IMG/VR virus record: IMGVR_UViG_3300032087_001718
Span: 1 to 31,736 of that record
Length of the DNA stretch: 31,736 bases
Reading direction: 5' to 3' (one strand)
Source: a virus
Shown: positions 25,402 through 31,736 of the stretch, piece by piece
Layout: every line of letters begins with the position of its first letter
How positions within the stretch are numbered: position 1 is the stretch's first letter
The notes under the pieces: model-generated
The model's database searches: none
What the model was told of the DNA's origin: nothing
What the model saw: the letters and a program-made list of their open reading frames with translations, nothing else
Program-made: the position numbers and the translations under genes

Positions 25402-25435
25402 GATAAAATATTATATAATTATACATTTACTATTA

Positions 25436-27862
25436 TCACCTGGGTTCAAACGAACCTAAATCAAAATCACCACTTAGTATATCGTTGCCAGATGATTCAA
25501 AGCTTTTTGGCCCGGTGTTTCTTTGTCTTTGCTCTATAAGTTGGCTTTGTTGTGAAGCTTGTATTTTAGTTCTATCGTCTTTTCTGTTTTCTTTATAAGA
25601 CTCTTTTGCTTTGTGAACTTCAGCTTCTTTGCTTTTCAAAGCCATATTAATTTGGAATTCATAAGCCATCAAATCTTTCTTCAATTTAGCTTCTTCAGAA
25701 AGCCTTTGTGATTCAAAATTTGATTTAGCTTGTTCTAGCTGAACTTGCGCACCAACTAAAGCTTGTTGTTTCTGAACCTCTAGTTGAGCAGCTGCTTGCT
25801 GCGCTTGTACGTTTGCATCAGCTTGTGCTTGCATGTTAGCTTGCTGTATCTGCATATCCCTTTCTTGCTTCTTTTTTCTTTTTATTTTAAGCAATTGATT
25901 AGCAAGCTTAACGTTTTTAATTTCTCTAACGTCAATAGCATCCTCTAAGTCTATAGTGCCTTGGCTAAGCGCCATTTGAATATTATTTTCTAGTATAGCT
26001 TGCTGCTCATCGTCTGGAGCTAAATCTATAAATATACCAAAATCATGTAAGTGCATTTCAGATATATCATCTAACGTAGCAACATTGTGAACTCCTATGG
26101 CTTGTATGAAAGCTTCTCTTGTTGGGCTATACTCTAAAACATCAGATATTCTTAGTGATAATGCTTCTGCTATTTCAGCTGTTAAGAATAAACCACTTTG
26201 CAGTATATGCCTTGTAGCCGTATTGCTGTTAGCGGCTGCTAGTTTTTGTACGCCAACCAAAGCATTTTTATCAGGCATACTACCATCTCTAGCTTCATTT
26301 AATCCCGTCACATCACGTATCATCTGCATATAATAGTTGTACGTGGTTATTAAAGATGATATTTTATTGTTACCAGAACCTGACTGTATTTCTTGAACAG
26401 GTATTTTACCTGGATTCATATCACCTTCAGACGTAAACGATCTACCTATAACAGAACCAGTTTGAAAGAACATATTTAACGCCTCTTGTGGGTTGTAGTT
26501 AGTTCCATTACCTAAGTCTATTTCAGCTAAACCATCAGCATCTAAATATATACCATCAGGCACCATGCGAGATAAAACTTGCTGTAGTTTTAAATGAGTT
26601 ATTTGAATCATGTCAGCAAAACCTATAATTCTACTAACTAAACTCTCTATACGACCTTTATACATTCTAGGCGCAACTATACTGTAGTTCATTTTAACCT
26701 TAGTGTGATCGCTTTTAGGTCTCATCATATTCTTGGCTAACTCCCATTTTAGCATTTTATTTGTACCTAAAACTAAAACACCTTCATAAAGAACCTCTAT
26801 AGATCTTGATATTTTTTCAAAGTTACGATCTAAAACTTCTGCAGGCGGATTAAAAGTATCGTCTTTTATTAATATTTTAGAAGCGCCTGTTGCTGTCTGT
26901 TTTATTTTGTAAACTTCGTTAGCATAAGTCTTGTAATTAAAATACAATAATTGAACAGAGTTTTTATCTATGTTGTTTGTTTCGTTTATAGTTCTATGAT
27001 AAAAGTCTGTATTCTGTACGCCTTGCTTAGTTATTTCTTCTAAGTCTTCGTTTGTTAATTCTGGGAACTGCTTCTTAAGTTCATTAATAGGTACAGTCTT
27101 TATTTCACCTACATAATATATATCTTCAAAGTAAGGTGATTCTGTGTAAGAGAATATAATATCAGCAGGATCTACATACTCTACTTTTACACCTTCTGAT
27201 TTATTAAATGAGGTTTTAGCACAACCAATACCTAAGACAGTTAAATCATAGTTTAGTCTTTTTCTAAGCAATTCGTATCTGTTTCCTTCTAGTATTGTAT
27301 TTATAGCTTGCTCTTGAGCTATTTCTATAGCTTCTTTATAGTCTAACTGCATGTGAAGCTCTAACTCTTCTTTGTTTTCTGGTAAACTGTTTTGATCTGT
27401 TTCAAACAAGCTTATACCAAAAGCTTCTTGAGCAAAGTTATTTAATTCTTTTGTTTGCATGTCTCTAATTAAAGATTCCATGTATTCTGTTCTTTTTTGA
27501 ACACCATAAGGATCTTGTGAGAAAGCTTTTATATCAAAAGTTCTTTCTGAAATACCATTAACAACTATATCTACAAACTTAGATATAATTGGAACTGGTT
27601 TCCAGTCTAGATTTAGATAAGATAAGTCGCCGTTTATAGATAACTCATCTTTATATTTTTGTATAGACTGTTCGCCTCGCGCGTACAATCTTCTTCTGTG
27701 AAATGTATTTTGATTGTTATAAAACCTATTAGTACCGGAGTCTCTTTTAAACCACTCATGTTCTATAGCTTTAGCAACTTTTAAACCGTACTCTTCGGTT
27801 ATTTTTTCTAAATCGCTAGCTATTTGACTAGGAAAATAACTTTTTACAACTGACTCAGCCAT
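25436..27862 (-). CDS. Portal protein
   Basis: At 808 residues this matches the size of crAss-like portals. The blocks I recognise are TFHRRRLYARGEQSIQKYKD (about 53-72) and SYLNLDWKPVPIISKFVDIV (about 80-99), then VEYVDPADIIFSYTESPYFE (about 228-247), a typical portal wing/clip signature. A Q/A-rich coiled coil (about 657-772) forms the C-terminal barrel-like part. The portal forms the dodecameric DNA gate at one capsid vertex and docks TerL during packaging and the tail rings afterwards. It directly follows TerL with an 8-base overlap, so translation is probably coupled. Confidence 0.85.
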   Translation of the reverse strand: MAESVVKSYFPSQIASDLEKITEEYGLKVAKAIEHEWFKRDSGTNRFYNNQNTFHRRRLYARGEQSIQKYKDELSINGDLSYLNLDWKPVPIISKFVDIVVNGISERTFDIKAFSQDPYGVQKRTEYMESLIRDMQTKELNNFAQEAFGISLFETDQNSLPENKEELELHMQLDYKEAIEIAQEQAINTILEGNRYELLRKRLNYDLTVLGIGCAKTSFNKSEGVKVEYVDPADIIFSYTESPYFEDIYYVGEIKTVPINELKKQFPELTNEDLEEITKQGVQNTDFYHRTINETNNIDKNSVQLLYFNYKTYANEVYKIKQTATGASKILIKDDTFNPPAEVLDRNFEKISRSIEVLYEGVLVLGTNKMLKWELAKNMMRPKSDHTKVKMNYSIVAPRMYKGRIESLVSRIIGFADMIQITHLKLQQVLSRMVPDGIYLDADGLAEIDLGNGTNYNPQEALNMFFQTGSVIGRSFTSEGDMNPGKIPVQEIQSGSGNNKISSLITTYNYYMQMIRDVTGLNEARDGSMPDKNALVGVQKLAAANSNTATRHILQSGLFLTAEIAEALSLRISDVLEYSPTREAFIQAIGVHNVATLDDISEMHLHDFGIFIDLAPDDEQQAILENNIQMALSQGTIDLEDAIDVREIKNVKLANQLLKIKRKKKQERDMQIQQANMQAQADANVQAQQAAAQLEVQKQQALVGAQVQLEQAKSNFESQRLSEEAKLKKDLMAYEFQINMALKSKEAEVHKAKESYKENRKDDRTKIQASQQSQLIEQRQRNTGPKSFESSGNDILSGDFDLGSFEPR

Positions 27863-30068
27863 AATTATTTATTAGTTTTGATCTTGTTCCTTTGTTCTGG
27901 TATCTCGCGATACTTAAATTTACTTTATCTTTATTATAACTACTTTTTGGACTATACATATGTTTGTTACATGCCATTATAGCTAATCCCGAGCTAATCG
28001 CAGCATCAAACTTTGTTCTTTTGTTTATATCAAATCTAGCCCAATCGTTTAATGTTTTATTGAAATATATATTACCGTAAGTGCCTTCTTTAATATGGCC
28101 TACGTGGTTTTCTATGTACATTTCTATAGCGGCCGCGTGAGCCTGCTTAATATCTTCACTTGTGTTAGGTATACCACCAATTTCTTTTTCTGCAACAGAT
28201 AGTTTATTCCAAATTTTATCAGGTCTATTCATACTAAAACCTCTGTAACCTCTTCTTTTAAAATAATACAAAAGTCTAGGTTTGTTATTTTCTGCTAGTA
28301 TAGGCATGCCGTAAAATATACAAGCCATAAGTACATCTTCAAAAAATATTTCAGAAGTTTGAGGTCTAGCTATATATTCTAAAAAAAATGAATTAGCAGG
28401 TGCGTTTTCCATGCTGAACCTTGTTAGTCCATGCAAGGCACCTTTTGATCCTCTACCATCAGTTGTACCTGATATGTCGTAACTATCACACCCAAAAGCG
28501 CCAATGTGCTCATTGCCAGGTTTTTTCATACCGTTTTTTAGTATGACATTGTTTTGTATAGATAAATCTGGTACCCATGATACTAAAAATCTACCTTGAT
28601 CATTTGGTATAAAAACAACTTCAGTATCTTTAATACCGTTTTTCCATTGAAAGTTACCTTTTGATATTAATCCATCTGCAACAGCTTCATTGTAATCTAT
28701 TTGCTCGTATATTTTTGTTAAATTAAATATACTGTTTTTAGTTTCATCTCTAAAGGCATGTTCTTCCGTACGTGGAAACTGTCTGTAATATTCGTTTAAA
28801 GCGTCTTGATCACCTCTTAAACCGTCTACCTCATTATCCCAGTGCTCTATAACACCTATATCTATGCTTTCCCCATAAGGACCTTCAACTTCTTTTTTTG
28901 GAGTGTCGAATACAGGTACTCCATAAGAATCAATGAATCCTTCGTAGTTCCATTCCATAGGTATGAACAAACTATATAGTCCTGAGCGAGTCTGTCCATT
29001 GCGGTTTCTTTTCGTGACGTCTGAATCATAATAAAGCTTTTTAAAATTATCACCACCTTTGTCTAGAGCATTGCTCGTAGATCCCATCATGCACTTGCCT
29101 ATAATTCTACTACCTAGTCTCAACGTTGTCTTCGTGACTCGCCAGTTGTTGAGGATGTTGTCCGGCCGCTCCCATTTGCCCGATTCGTCATGTACGAGGA
29201 GTTTAAGTTTCTCACCGTCGTAGGAGTTATCACCCGTGTTCTTCCAGTCGATTGTTGTGTCAAGACCTTCGAGCTCTTCCCTCGTCTGACCTGATTGTAT
29301 AGATTTACGCGTGAGCTTTGACGCGGGTACTCTATATGCAAGTTCGGTTTTGGGACGATCCATACCGTCTTGTATTGGTTTAAAGAAAAAAGGGTAGTTG
29401 ACTGATATCGGTACAACTTTATCGGTGAACATTTTCTTAGCATCGGCCCCAGATTTGGACAATATGCCAAACCGTGAATCAGATGAAATTGTTGCCCAGT
29501 TAACTGTTTCTGATGACGCCATAAAAGAAAATCCGGATCGTCTGTTTTTAAGATAGCACATTCCATAACAGCGGTTATCTGCTTTGCAAGCTTCCCAGAA
29601 TATAAAGAATAATCTATTTGCTTCTCTAAATTCAGGGGCCCCAACATCAATTTTGGTCCACTGCAGGTACATGTAATGAGTACCAGTAACATAAGTAGGC
29701 TCATCTTTATTGTAGAACCAATATCCTTCGTCACGTCTTTTAAATTCTTCATCTATATATGGCTCCCACTTTTGTTTAAAATCATCTGGGTAAGTTTTCC
29801 AATCAAATATAGTTTTTATTCTGCTAAGATCTTTAGGATATTCTTTTTTAACCCATTTGTTGTCTTGCTTATTTATCTTAGGTGCTGGTGGTAAGGCTAT
29901 GTTTAAGTTTTGTATGCTATACACGTCACCTATTTGGCCTGTCTTACTTATGATTACTATATCTTCTTCTTTATTGTAACCATACTCCCACCTTTTAGAT
30001 TTATTAAATCTTTTAAGCTTGTTTATCTTAACAGGGTTTATTATTCTATATAAACTTTGTTGGTACAT
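27855..30068 (-). CDS. terL: Terminase large subunit
   Basis: The 737-residue protein has the two-domain layout of a packaging motor. In the ATPase domain there is a deviant Walker A, KNRRSGFS (174-181), a Walker B, KLLVHDES (289-296, with D294/E295), and a coupling motif, MMGSTSN (327-333). In the nuclease domain, FGCDSYDISG has the first acidic residue at D528, and RTKFDAAISS supplies the last acidic residue at D688. The start overlaps the stop of the 90-aa gene (TAATG). Unusually, the DNA encoding residues ~176-343 is much richer in GC and uses different codons from the rest of the gene. The reading frame is intact throughout. Confidence 0.92.
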   Translation of the reverse strand: MYQQSLYRIINPVKINKLKRFNKSKRWEYGYNKEEDIVIISKTGQIGDVYSIQNLNIALPPAPKINKQDNKWVKKEYPKDLSRIKTIFDWKTYPDDFKQKWEPYIDEEFKRRDEGYWFYNKDEPTYVTGTHYMYLQWTKIDVGAPEFREANRLFFIFWEACKADNRCYGMCYLKNRRSGFSFMASSETVNWATISSDSRFGILSKSGADAKKMFTDKVVPISVNYPFFFKPIQDGMDRPKTELAYRVPASKLTRKSIQSGQTREELEGLDTTIDWKNTGDNSYDGEKLKLLVHDESGKWERPDNILNNWRVTKTTLRLGSRIIGKCMMGSTSNALDKGGDNFKKLYYDSDVTKRNRNGQTRSGLYSLFIPMEWNYEGFIDSYGVPVFDTPKKEVEGPYGESIDIGVIEHWDNEVDGLRGDQDALNEYYRQFPRTEEHAFRDETKNSIFNLTKIYEQIDYNEAVADGLISKGNFQWKNGIKDTEVVFIPNDQGRFLVSWVPDLSIQNNVILKNGMKKPGNEHIGAFGCDSYDISGTTDGRGSKGALHGLTRFSMENAPANSFFLEYIARPQTSEIFFEDVLMACIFYGMPILAENNKPRLLYYFKRRGYRGFSMNRPDKIWNKLSVAEKEIGGIPNTSEDIKQAHAAAIEMYIENHVGHIKEGTYGNIYFNKTLNDWARFDINKRTKFDAAISSGLAIMACNKHMYSPKSSYNKDKVNLSIARYQNKGTRSKLINNYG

Positions 30069-30340
30069 TACTTACTTCTTCTTTCTGCAAAACCCTTAAA
30101 AGCTTCAGTTTTCTTTTCTATAGGTTTGTTTTCTAACAAAGATTTTTCTTCTTCAATCCTGTTTAGTATTTCAAAAGCATCAAATATAGCTAACTTTTTT
30201 GTTGCTGCAGCATTTTTCAATCTATCAGCAGAAACATCGTCTTCAGTTTCAACTATAGGTTCTTTAGCTACTTTTATTAACTCCTCAACAGCTCTATAGC
30301 CAGCTTGGATTATACTCGACTTCGTTTCCTTTATGTTCAT
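30068..30340 (-). CDS. Small helical protein upstream of TerL (possible small terminase)
   Basis: This 90-residue protein is predicted to be almost entirely helical (QAGYRAVEELIKVAKEPIVE; then SADRLKNAAATKKLAIFDAF). It ends in a basic tail (KGFAERRSK). It is directly upstream of TerL and coupled to it by TAATG. That position and composition fit a small terminase subunit or another packaging helper, although no helix-turn-helix DNA-binding segment can be identified with confidence. Its first 47 bases overlap the end of the upstream 198-aa gene. The start is fixed by the lack of a better Met downstream. Confidence 0.5.
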   Translation of the reverse strand: MNIKETKSSIIQAGYRAVEELIKVAKEPIVETEDDVSADRLKNAAATKKLAIFDAFEILNRIEEEKSLLENKPIEKKTEAFKGFAERRSK

Positions 30341-30890
30341 ATTTTATTGTTATTAAATTAGATTTAACCCTATAAAGTTTTTCACCGTTAACAATAAACT
30401 CATATTCTGATCTAGGTTTAAAACCTACCTTAAAACCAGACTTTATTCCGTTTTTAATTAACTCTTCGTCAGGGTATTTCATTATACCAACTAAAGGTTT
30501 TTCTTTGCTATCAGAAAAAATATCATCATTTTTTATAGGTTTTACAAAGCAATAACCTTTTACAGGTTTCCAGTCTTTGTTTCTTTTATATAAAAATATT
30601 TGATCAGGGCTAGCAAAAAAAACTTCTTCATCAAAAAAACTTTTACTGTTTTTTTCATTGCCCTTAACATCATAAAACCTTCTAAAAACATTATGATGTA
30701 ATATTACTTCATCTCCTTTTTTAACGTTAGTTTTTTCTAACATAGGAGTTTCTAAAACAATACCGTGTCTACTTACGTATAAATGATTCTGTAGCTCTGT
30801 GTTTAATATAAGCTCTTTATCTTTTATTTTTTTGGTAGATGTACTCCTTTTTTCTTTTGGCTTTACTATAAAGTTAAAAGGACTACGCAT
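30294..30890 (-). CDS. Tandem GroES-like (co-chaperonin-like) protein
   Basis: The protein has 198 residues. Module 1 (about 30-102) has GIVLETPM, then KKGDEVILHHNVFRRFYDVK (58-77, the GD.V....... segment of GroES), then EEVFFASPDQIFLYK (88-102, the strand pair that ends each GroES fold). Module 2 (about 112-184) repeats the order: GYCFVKPI (112-119), VGIMKYP, GIKSGFKVGFKPRSEYEF (148-165), then GEKLYRVKSNLITIKYE. A single GroES is about 95 residues, so the length fits two folds in one chain. Phage co-chaperonins such as T4 gp31 help the host GroEL fold the capsid protein. Its place just before TerL and the head genes suits such a role, but no mobile loop for GroEL binding is evident. The N-terminus is a basic extension. 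Confidence 0.55.
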   Translation of the reverse strand: MRSPFNFIVKPKEKRSTSTKKIKDKELILNTELQNHLYVSRHGIVLETPMLEKTNVKKGDEVILHHNVFRRFYDVKGNEKNSKSFFDEEVFFASPDQIFLYKRNKDWKPVKGYCFVKPIKNDDIFSDSKEKPLVGIMKYPDEELIKNGIKSGFKVGFKPRSEYEFIVNGEKLYRVKSNLITIKYEHKGNEVEYNPSWL

Positions 30891-31108
30891 TAATATTCTA
30901 AATTATATTCTACGGCTATTGCCATGTTTTTATTAAAATCTTTCCAAGGTAAAACCTCATTATTCTTTTCTATGTATACAGAATACTTTTCTTCTTCTTC
31001 AACTATTTGATGTATAGAGTGTCCACCGTAAACTTCTTGGCCAACAGCATAATGCATAGCTTCATTTTTATAGTCTCTGCCTATACTAATCTTCCTTATT
31101 AGTTTCAT
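30890..31108 (-). CDS. Small conserved phage protein, unknown function
   Basis: The product has 72 residues and is predicted to be mostly beta: MKLIRKISIGRDYKNEAMHY, then AVGQEVYGGHSIHQIVEEEE and YSVYIEKNNEVLPWKDFN. It looks like a compact one-domain fold, possibly an SH3-like barrel. No catalytic residues stand out. It overlaps the upstream 82-aa gene by 23 bases and its stop overlaps the start of the 198-aa gene (TAATG), so it belongs to the same operon leading into packaging. I recall similar small proteins in this position in marine phages, without a known role. Confidence 0.6.
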   Translation of the reverse strand: MKLIRKISIGRDYKNEAMHYAVGQEVYGGHSIHQIVEEEEKYSVYIEKNNEVLPWKDFNKNMAIAVEYNLEY

Positions 31109-31334
31109 CTTCCTCTATTTCTTTATACTCACCAGTTTTTACGTCAATAGAAACTTTACCATATTTTTGCTCTAAATTAGCTTGTTGCGCTTGAATTTGT
31201 TGTCTAGCTGCAACCATTTCATGTAACAAGCCGTGTTTTTCTATTTCGTATAAACCTAACTGAGATTGTATTGATTGTATTTTATTTATTGCTTCTTGAA
31301 GAGCTTCTAGCTCTTTTTTCTTAATTTTAGCCAT
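31086..31334 (-). CDS. Small coiled-coil protein, unknown function
   Basis: This 82-residue protein begins MAKIKKKELEALQEAINKIQ and continues as a heptad-patterned helix through AARQQIQAQQANLEQKYGKV (about 47-66). A short beta-prone segment and an acidic tail (EIEEDETNKED) follow. It is soluble, with no membrane helix. It is the second gene of the visible operon and overlaps the next gene by 23 bases. The name of a function would be a guess; small coiled-coil proteins near packaging genes can be assembly cofactors. Confidence 0.55.
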   Translation of the reverse strand: MAKIKKKELEALQEAINKIQSIQSQLGLYEIEKHGLLHEMVAARQQIQAQQANLEQKYGKVSIDVKTGEYKEIEEDETNKED

Positions 31335-31361
31335 TTTATTTTATTTAATTTATTTTAATTG

Positions 31362-31721
31362 TTATTCTTCGCTTTCTGCGTGCGGTGAAAGAAAAGTCAC
31401 ATCGTCGCCTGTTACCTCTACATTTGTTGGTGTGATTATTCTATTAATTTCTTCTTCAATCACAGAATTCATATGATCTACAGGGTGAGCCGCTTGCGCC
31501 CACTCAATAACTTTAGCCTCTGTAAGATCACCTATTTCTATAAACTCACCACCTTCCACAGGTCCAGCCAATGGGCAAGCTCCATGAAATACAGCTGAAT
31601 GACCTGAATCGGCATCTGTTCCTGTGTAATTAAAATTAACATGCGTGATTACATTTGACAACCCGTCTAACGTGGGTGCTTTTTTCATAGCCGTAATCGC
31701 CCACTCGTAACTCATATTCAT
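31362..31721 (-). CDS. Conserved phage protein resembling DUF7936-type proteins
   Basis: The 119-residue product begins MNMSYEWAITAMKKAPTLDG. Its pattern (YEWxI..M..AP..DG..NVI..V.F......D...GH) followed by FIEIGDLTEAKVIEWAQAAH resembles a small conserved protein that I recall in T4-like and marine phages (DUF7936-like). Its function is not known to me. It has no signal peptide or membrane helix. Two in-frame Met codons sit at the start (M1 and M3); M1 is given, with only 15 bases of sequence upstream, so the promoter region is not visible. Confidence 0.55.
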   Translation of the reverse strand: MNMSYEWAITAMKKAPTLDGLSNVITHVNFNYTGTDADSGHSAVFHGACPLAGPVEGGEFIEIGDLTEAKVIEWAQAAHPVDHMNSVIEEEINRIITPTNVEVTGDDVTFLSPHAESEE

Positions 31722-31736
31722 AATTTATAATTTATT

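Noticed and set aside
25402-25435. AT-rich imperfect palindrome in the gap between the portal and scaffold-like genes.
   Set aside because: It contains no GC pairs to make a stable stem and is expected by chance at this base composition.
29120-29752. A 210-codon minus-strand open frame inside TerL.
   Set aside because: It is out of frame with the well-supported TerL motifs, has no recognisable domain, and exists because the GC-rich island has few stop codons.
1-31736. tRNA genes, CRISPR arrays, insertion sequences and attachment sites.
   Set aside because: Coding genes fill almost the entire window, and no clover-leaf, regularly spaced repeat, transposase or direct-repeat border was seen.

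Overview
The window is part of the late (structural and packaging) region of a tailed phage that most likely infects a marine member of the Bacteroidota, probably a flavobacterium. Three things point to that host. The DNA is AT-rich, roughly one third GC by eye. Gene starts lack Shine-Dalgarno sequences and have A-rich leaders instead. The two Sec signal peptides end in the Bacteroidota-style ...A|Q junction. The portal (808 aa), large terminase (737 aa), major capsid protein (481 aa), two ring-type tail proteins and the long tail protein starting MPEIKNVFSAGKMNKDLDER resemble, from memory and without a search, crAss-like (Crassvirales) podoviruses and related uncultured marine phages. No replication, transcription or tRNA genes are present, so this is only a fragment of the genome.

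Every supported gene is on the minus strand, so genes read from right to left. From the right: small conserved genes (119, 82 and 72 aa), a 198-aa protein that looks like two GroES-type modules in tandem, a 90-aa helical protein (possible small terminase), TerL, portal, an acidic scaffold-like protein, the major capsid protein, a 254-aa head protein, two ring/connector proteins (238 and 303 aa), the 1415-aa tail protein, a 990-aa adhesin-like fibre protein with its 114-aa partner, a 213-aa and a 509-aa putative internal/ejection protein, and a giant 2484-aa multidomain protein. The left end is an envelope/lysis cassette: a predicted outer-membrane beta-barrel protein, a membrane-anchored coiled-coil protein, a secreted thioredoxin-fold protein without a CXXC pair, an M15 peptidase, a basic protein with an FPSAYASG motif, and a two-helix holin candidate cut off by the window edge.

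Genes are packed tightly, with TAATG or ATGA junctions at many borders and no gap above about 80 bases. The only strong intergenic structures are two hairpins on either side of the 254-aa gene, just downstream of the capsid gene.

The most interesting points are four. (1) The 2484-aa protein carries an HEVNH zincin motif, a possible ADP-ribosyltransferase-like domain, and three widely spaced SRAQ[L/I] motifs that fall at apparent domain borders. (2) A sharp GC and codon-usage shift lies inside TerL and coincides with the ATPase core. (3) The 198-aa protein looks like a tandem co-chaperonin. (4) The phage appears to encode its own outer-membrane barrel and a secreted, catalytically altered thioredoxin fold.
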